Below, in pieces: positions 61,490-64,000 of a DNA stretch of 64,000 bases. The number at the start of each line of letters is the position of its first letter. The stretch's first letter is position 1. The notes under the pieces were generated by a model. It searched no databases, was not told the origin of the DNA, and worked only from the letters and a program-made list of their open reading frames with translations. The stretch lies in the NCBI GenBank assembly GCA_026874595.1, contig CM049316.1, forward strand, positions 60,145,676-60,209,675, read 5' to 3'. Source of the DNA: Sipunculus nudus (Eukaryota; Annelida; Sipuncula; Golfingiida; Sipunculidae). The translations under genes and the position numbers were made by a program.

Positions 61490-64000
61490 AAAAGCTTAAA
61501 TCCTTATGTGTGCAAGATATGAAAATTATATCAAAGTGCTCACAGGAAACAAACATGCTATGGTCAATTTGGGCAAAATTTAAGGTACTAATTTTATATA
61601 ATATTGAAAAATTCAGAACTAATTTTGGGTATTCAATTGAATCTTGATTAAATAATGTTACATCCCTGACAAAAAATCTCTATCTTCAGCAATCCCCTTG
61701 TTAAGGGAGTAAATATATTTCTTGATTTTTATGCCCCCGCCACAAAGTGGCCGGGGCATATAGTTTTACCCATGTCCGTCCTTCTGTCCTTCCGTCATTC
61801 CGAAATCAAACAGTTGTACGGACTTTTTTTCGCAATGCCTGCAGATATTGGCCTGATTTTTGGTGTGTGGGCAGATATAGACCAGTTACAGATCAAACTG
61901 CATTTCGTCCCGGTTGACCTACTTTTGACCGTTTTACAGCTCCTAAACTTAAAAAATTTCATGAAAAATAGAAATTTCATGACAAATACACATGTACGGA
62001 TTTTTTTTCGCAATGCCTGCAGATATTGGCCTGATGTTTGGTGTGTAGGCTGATAAGGACCAGTTACAGATCGAGTTCGCGTTTTGTCCCAGTTGACCTA
62101 CTTTTGACTGTTTTACGGCTCCTAAACTTAGAAAATTTCATGAAAAATAGAAATTTTCATGACAAATGTACACATGTACGGACTTTTTTTCGCAATGTCT
62201 GCAGATATTGGCCTGATTTTTTGTGTGTGGGCAGATAATGACCAGTTACAGATCGAGTTCACGTTTCGTCCCGGTTGACCTACTTTTGAACGTTTTATGC
62301 CTCCTTAACTTAGAAAATTTCATGAAAAATAGAAATATTCATGACAGATACACATGTACGGACTTTTTTTAGCAATGCCTGCAGATATTGGCCTGATTTT
62401 TGGTGTGTGGGCAGATATTGACCAGTTACAGATCGAGTTCGCGTTTCGTCCCGGTTGACCTACTTTTGACTGTTTACGGCTCCTGAACATAGAAAGTTTC
62501 ATGAAAAATAGAAATTTTCATAACAAATGCATATGTACTTACTTTTTTTCCTCAGTGCCTGCAGATACCACCCTGATTTTTTATGTGTGGGCAGATAATG
62601 ACAGTTACAGATCGAGTTCGCGTTTCGTCCCAGTTGACCTACTTTTGATTGTTTTACGGCTCCTGAACATATAAAATTTCATGTTAAATATAAATTTTCA
62701 TGACAAATACACTTGTACAGGTTTTTCTTCGCAATACCTGCAGATATTGGCCTGATTTTTGGTGTGTTGCTTGATAATGACCCGTTACAGATCGAGTTTG
62801 CATTTTGCCCTTGTTGACCTACTTTTGACCATACGACACCTCCTGAACTTAAAAAATTTTTCAAAATTTTACAAATGTTTCTAATTTGCCCCAGGCAGGG
62901 GCATTCGTGTTTACAAAGTGTATTATGTTTTGCCCATAACTTAAAACAATTACGCAATACTGACATCATTTCTTGCATGTGCATAGAAAATGAATAGAAA
63001 AAGATGTATATTATATATGATTAAGGTCAGATCAGTAGTTTTGATATTAGGCAGTCATGAAGTGTAACAATGGGTTTGTAATGGAAAAACTGCGTTTGTT
63101 ATGGAAAAACGAAGTTTTTCATTATTATCTCGAAGGTATTAAGTCCTAGTGACCAAATTCTTGGCATGGTAGGGGATTTTGGAGACATCTAGTTGTATGC
63201 TAAATTTTAGGAACTGAGAGCTGAAGCTGGGGAGCTGAGCTCTTGCAAACTGCATAACACTAGCTTGATGTAAACAATATGTTACATGGTGCTTGAAAAC
63301 TTGAATAAAAACTACAGTTTTTGATCAACTGGTTTCAAATTTTTGGTTTTAACAGACAAAATGCTAACAAAAACATGCTGTGAAAATTAAATCCACAGTA
63401 CTTACAGGAAAAAAACGTGCCACGGTGAAAGTTGGTCAAAATTTAAGGTACAAATTTTTTATTTTTGTTAATATTTTAAAAAATTTAAAAGATTTTGATC
63501 TAATTTTGGGTATACAATTTAATTTTGATTAATTAAAGTTATATTACTGTAAAAAAGTCCACAGCTTTAACATGTTTTGTGTTAAGTGATCAAATATCTT
63601 TCCTAATTTTTTACAAAATGCATTATGTTTGGGCCCATAACTGTTTTAAATTATATAATACAGACATAATTTCTGGCATGAATATAGGAACAATATAGAG
63701 GAATATTTATGGTAAATATGAGGAAAAACAGATGAGTGGTTTTGATATTAGGCAGTCCTGAAGTGTTAAAATAGGTTTTTAATAAAAAATTGAGGTTTTT
63801 CCTTAATTTCTCAAAGGAACAAAGTCGCAAAGACCGAGTTTTCGGCTTGGTAGGAGATCTTGGGGACATCTAACATTATGCCGAATTTTGGATTCCTAGG
63901 TCTTACGGTTTCAAAACGTGCCACATCTAAGGACGGACGGACAGACGGACGGACGACGGACAATGGACCACGACTATAGCTCAGATGACTTAGAGTCAGC
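61490..64000 (-). repeat. dispersed AGCTCAG-end repeat, two direct units, cut by window end
   Basis: Two diverged copies of a unit of about 690 bp lie in tandem (matching marks: ggcagtcatgaagtgt near 63051 and ggcagtcctgaagtgt near 63743). The first copy is split by the family B element. The right end (63880-64000) is the reverse complement of the arm starting at 58734 and runs off the window. Confidence 0.7.
61730..62905 (+). mobile_element. Helentron/HINE-like element, family B, copy 2 (3' end shortened)
   Basis: It has the same 5' hairpin and six 180-bp units (marks 61837, 62015, 62197, 62377, 62557, 62737). It ends just after gcattcgtgt and lacks the terminal hairpin and CTAG. It is inserted in a copy of the dispersed AGCTCAG-end repeat; the unoccupied version of the same site is visible at about 63590-63640. 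Confidence 0.82.

Noticed and set aside
61837-62760. Regularly spaced repeats suggesting a CRISPR array
   Set aside because: The whole 180-bp unit is repeated with no unique spacers, and the genome is clearly eukaryotic. It is the core of the family B element.

Overview
The window is intron-rich animal nuclear DNA: AT-rich, short exons with GT/AG splice sites, and very many interspersed repeats. The repeat vocabulary (180- and 280-bp tandem arrays inside hairpin-ended elements, tRNA-derived SINEs, terminal hairpins beginning AGCTCAG) is of a kind I associate with molluscs, probably a bivalve. That placement is recall and inference, not a search result. No rRNA gene, functional tRNA, CRISPR array or prokaryotic feature was found.

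Three host genes are supported. (1) On the minus strand, 2659-10999, six phase-compatible exons encode the first 494 residues of a CCDC102A-type coiled-coil protein; its C-terminus lies beyond the left edge. (2) On the plus strand, 24571-44347, seven phase-compatible exons encode a 1661-residue C2H2 zinc-finger protein with AT-hooks, ending in a 3.4-kb last exon with about 14 fingers. I do not recognise a named orthologue. (3) On the plus strand, about 48300-58131, a 5' non-coding exon candidate and seven coding exons encode the first 300 residues of SLC35C2, a nucleotide-sugar-transporter-family membrane protein; its last exon(s) lie beyond the right edge or were missed.

Most of the rest is mobile DNA. 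A 5.9-kb Ty3/Gypsy-type LTR retrotransposon (26083-31975, minus strand) sits antisense in intron 1 of the zinc-finger gene. Its domain order is protease, integrase, reverse transcriptase, RNase H, which is the unusual Gmr1-like order. The copy lacks most of Gag and carries one in-frame stop. Three families of non-autonomous elements look Helentron/HINE-like (hairpin ends, CTAG followed by T, insertion in T runs, no target duplication): family A at 15575-17320 and, inverted, at 49508-50388; family B at 35396-37270 and 61730-62905; family C nested inside family B at 36211-36885. A GC-rich foldback element (46477-47047), several short terminal-inverted-repeat elements, tRNA-like SINEs and a large dispersed repeat with an AGCTCAG hairpin end account for much of the remaining intronic and intergenic DNA.

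The three host genes show no obvious functional link. The strongest candidates for something new are the Gmr1-like retrotransposon and the set of T|T-inserting hairpin elements, for which the window itself supplies empty-site evidence.
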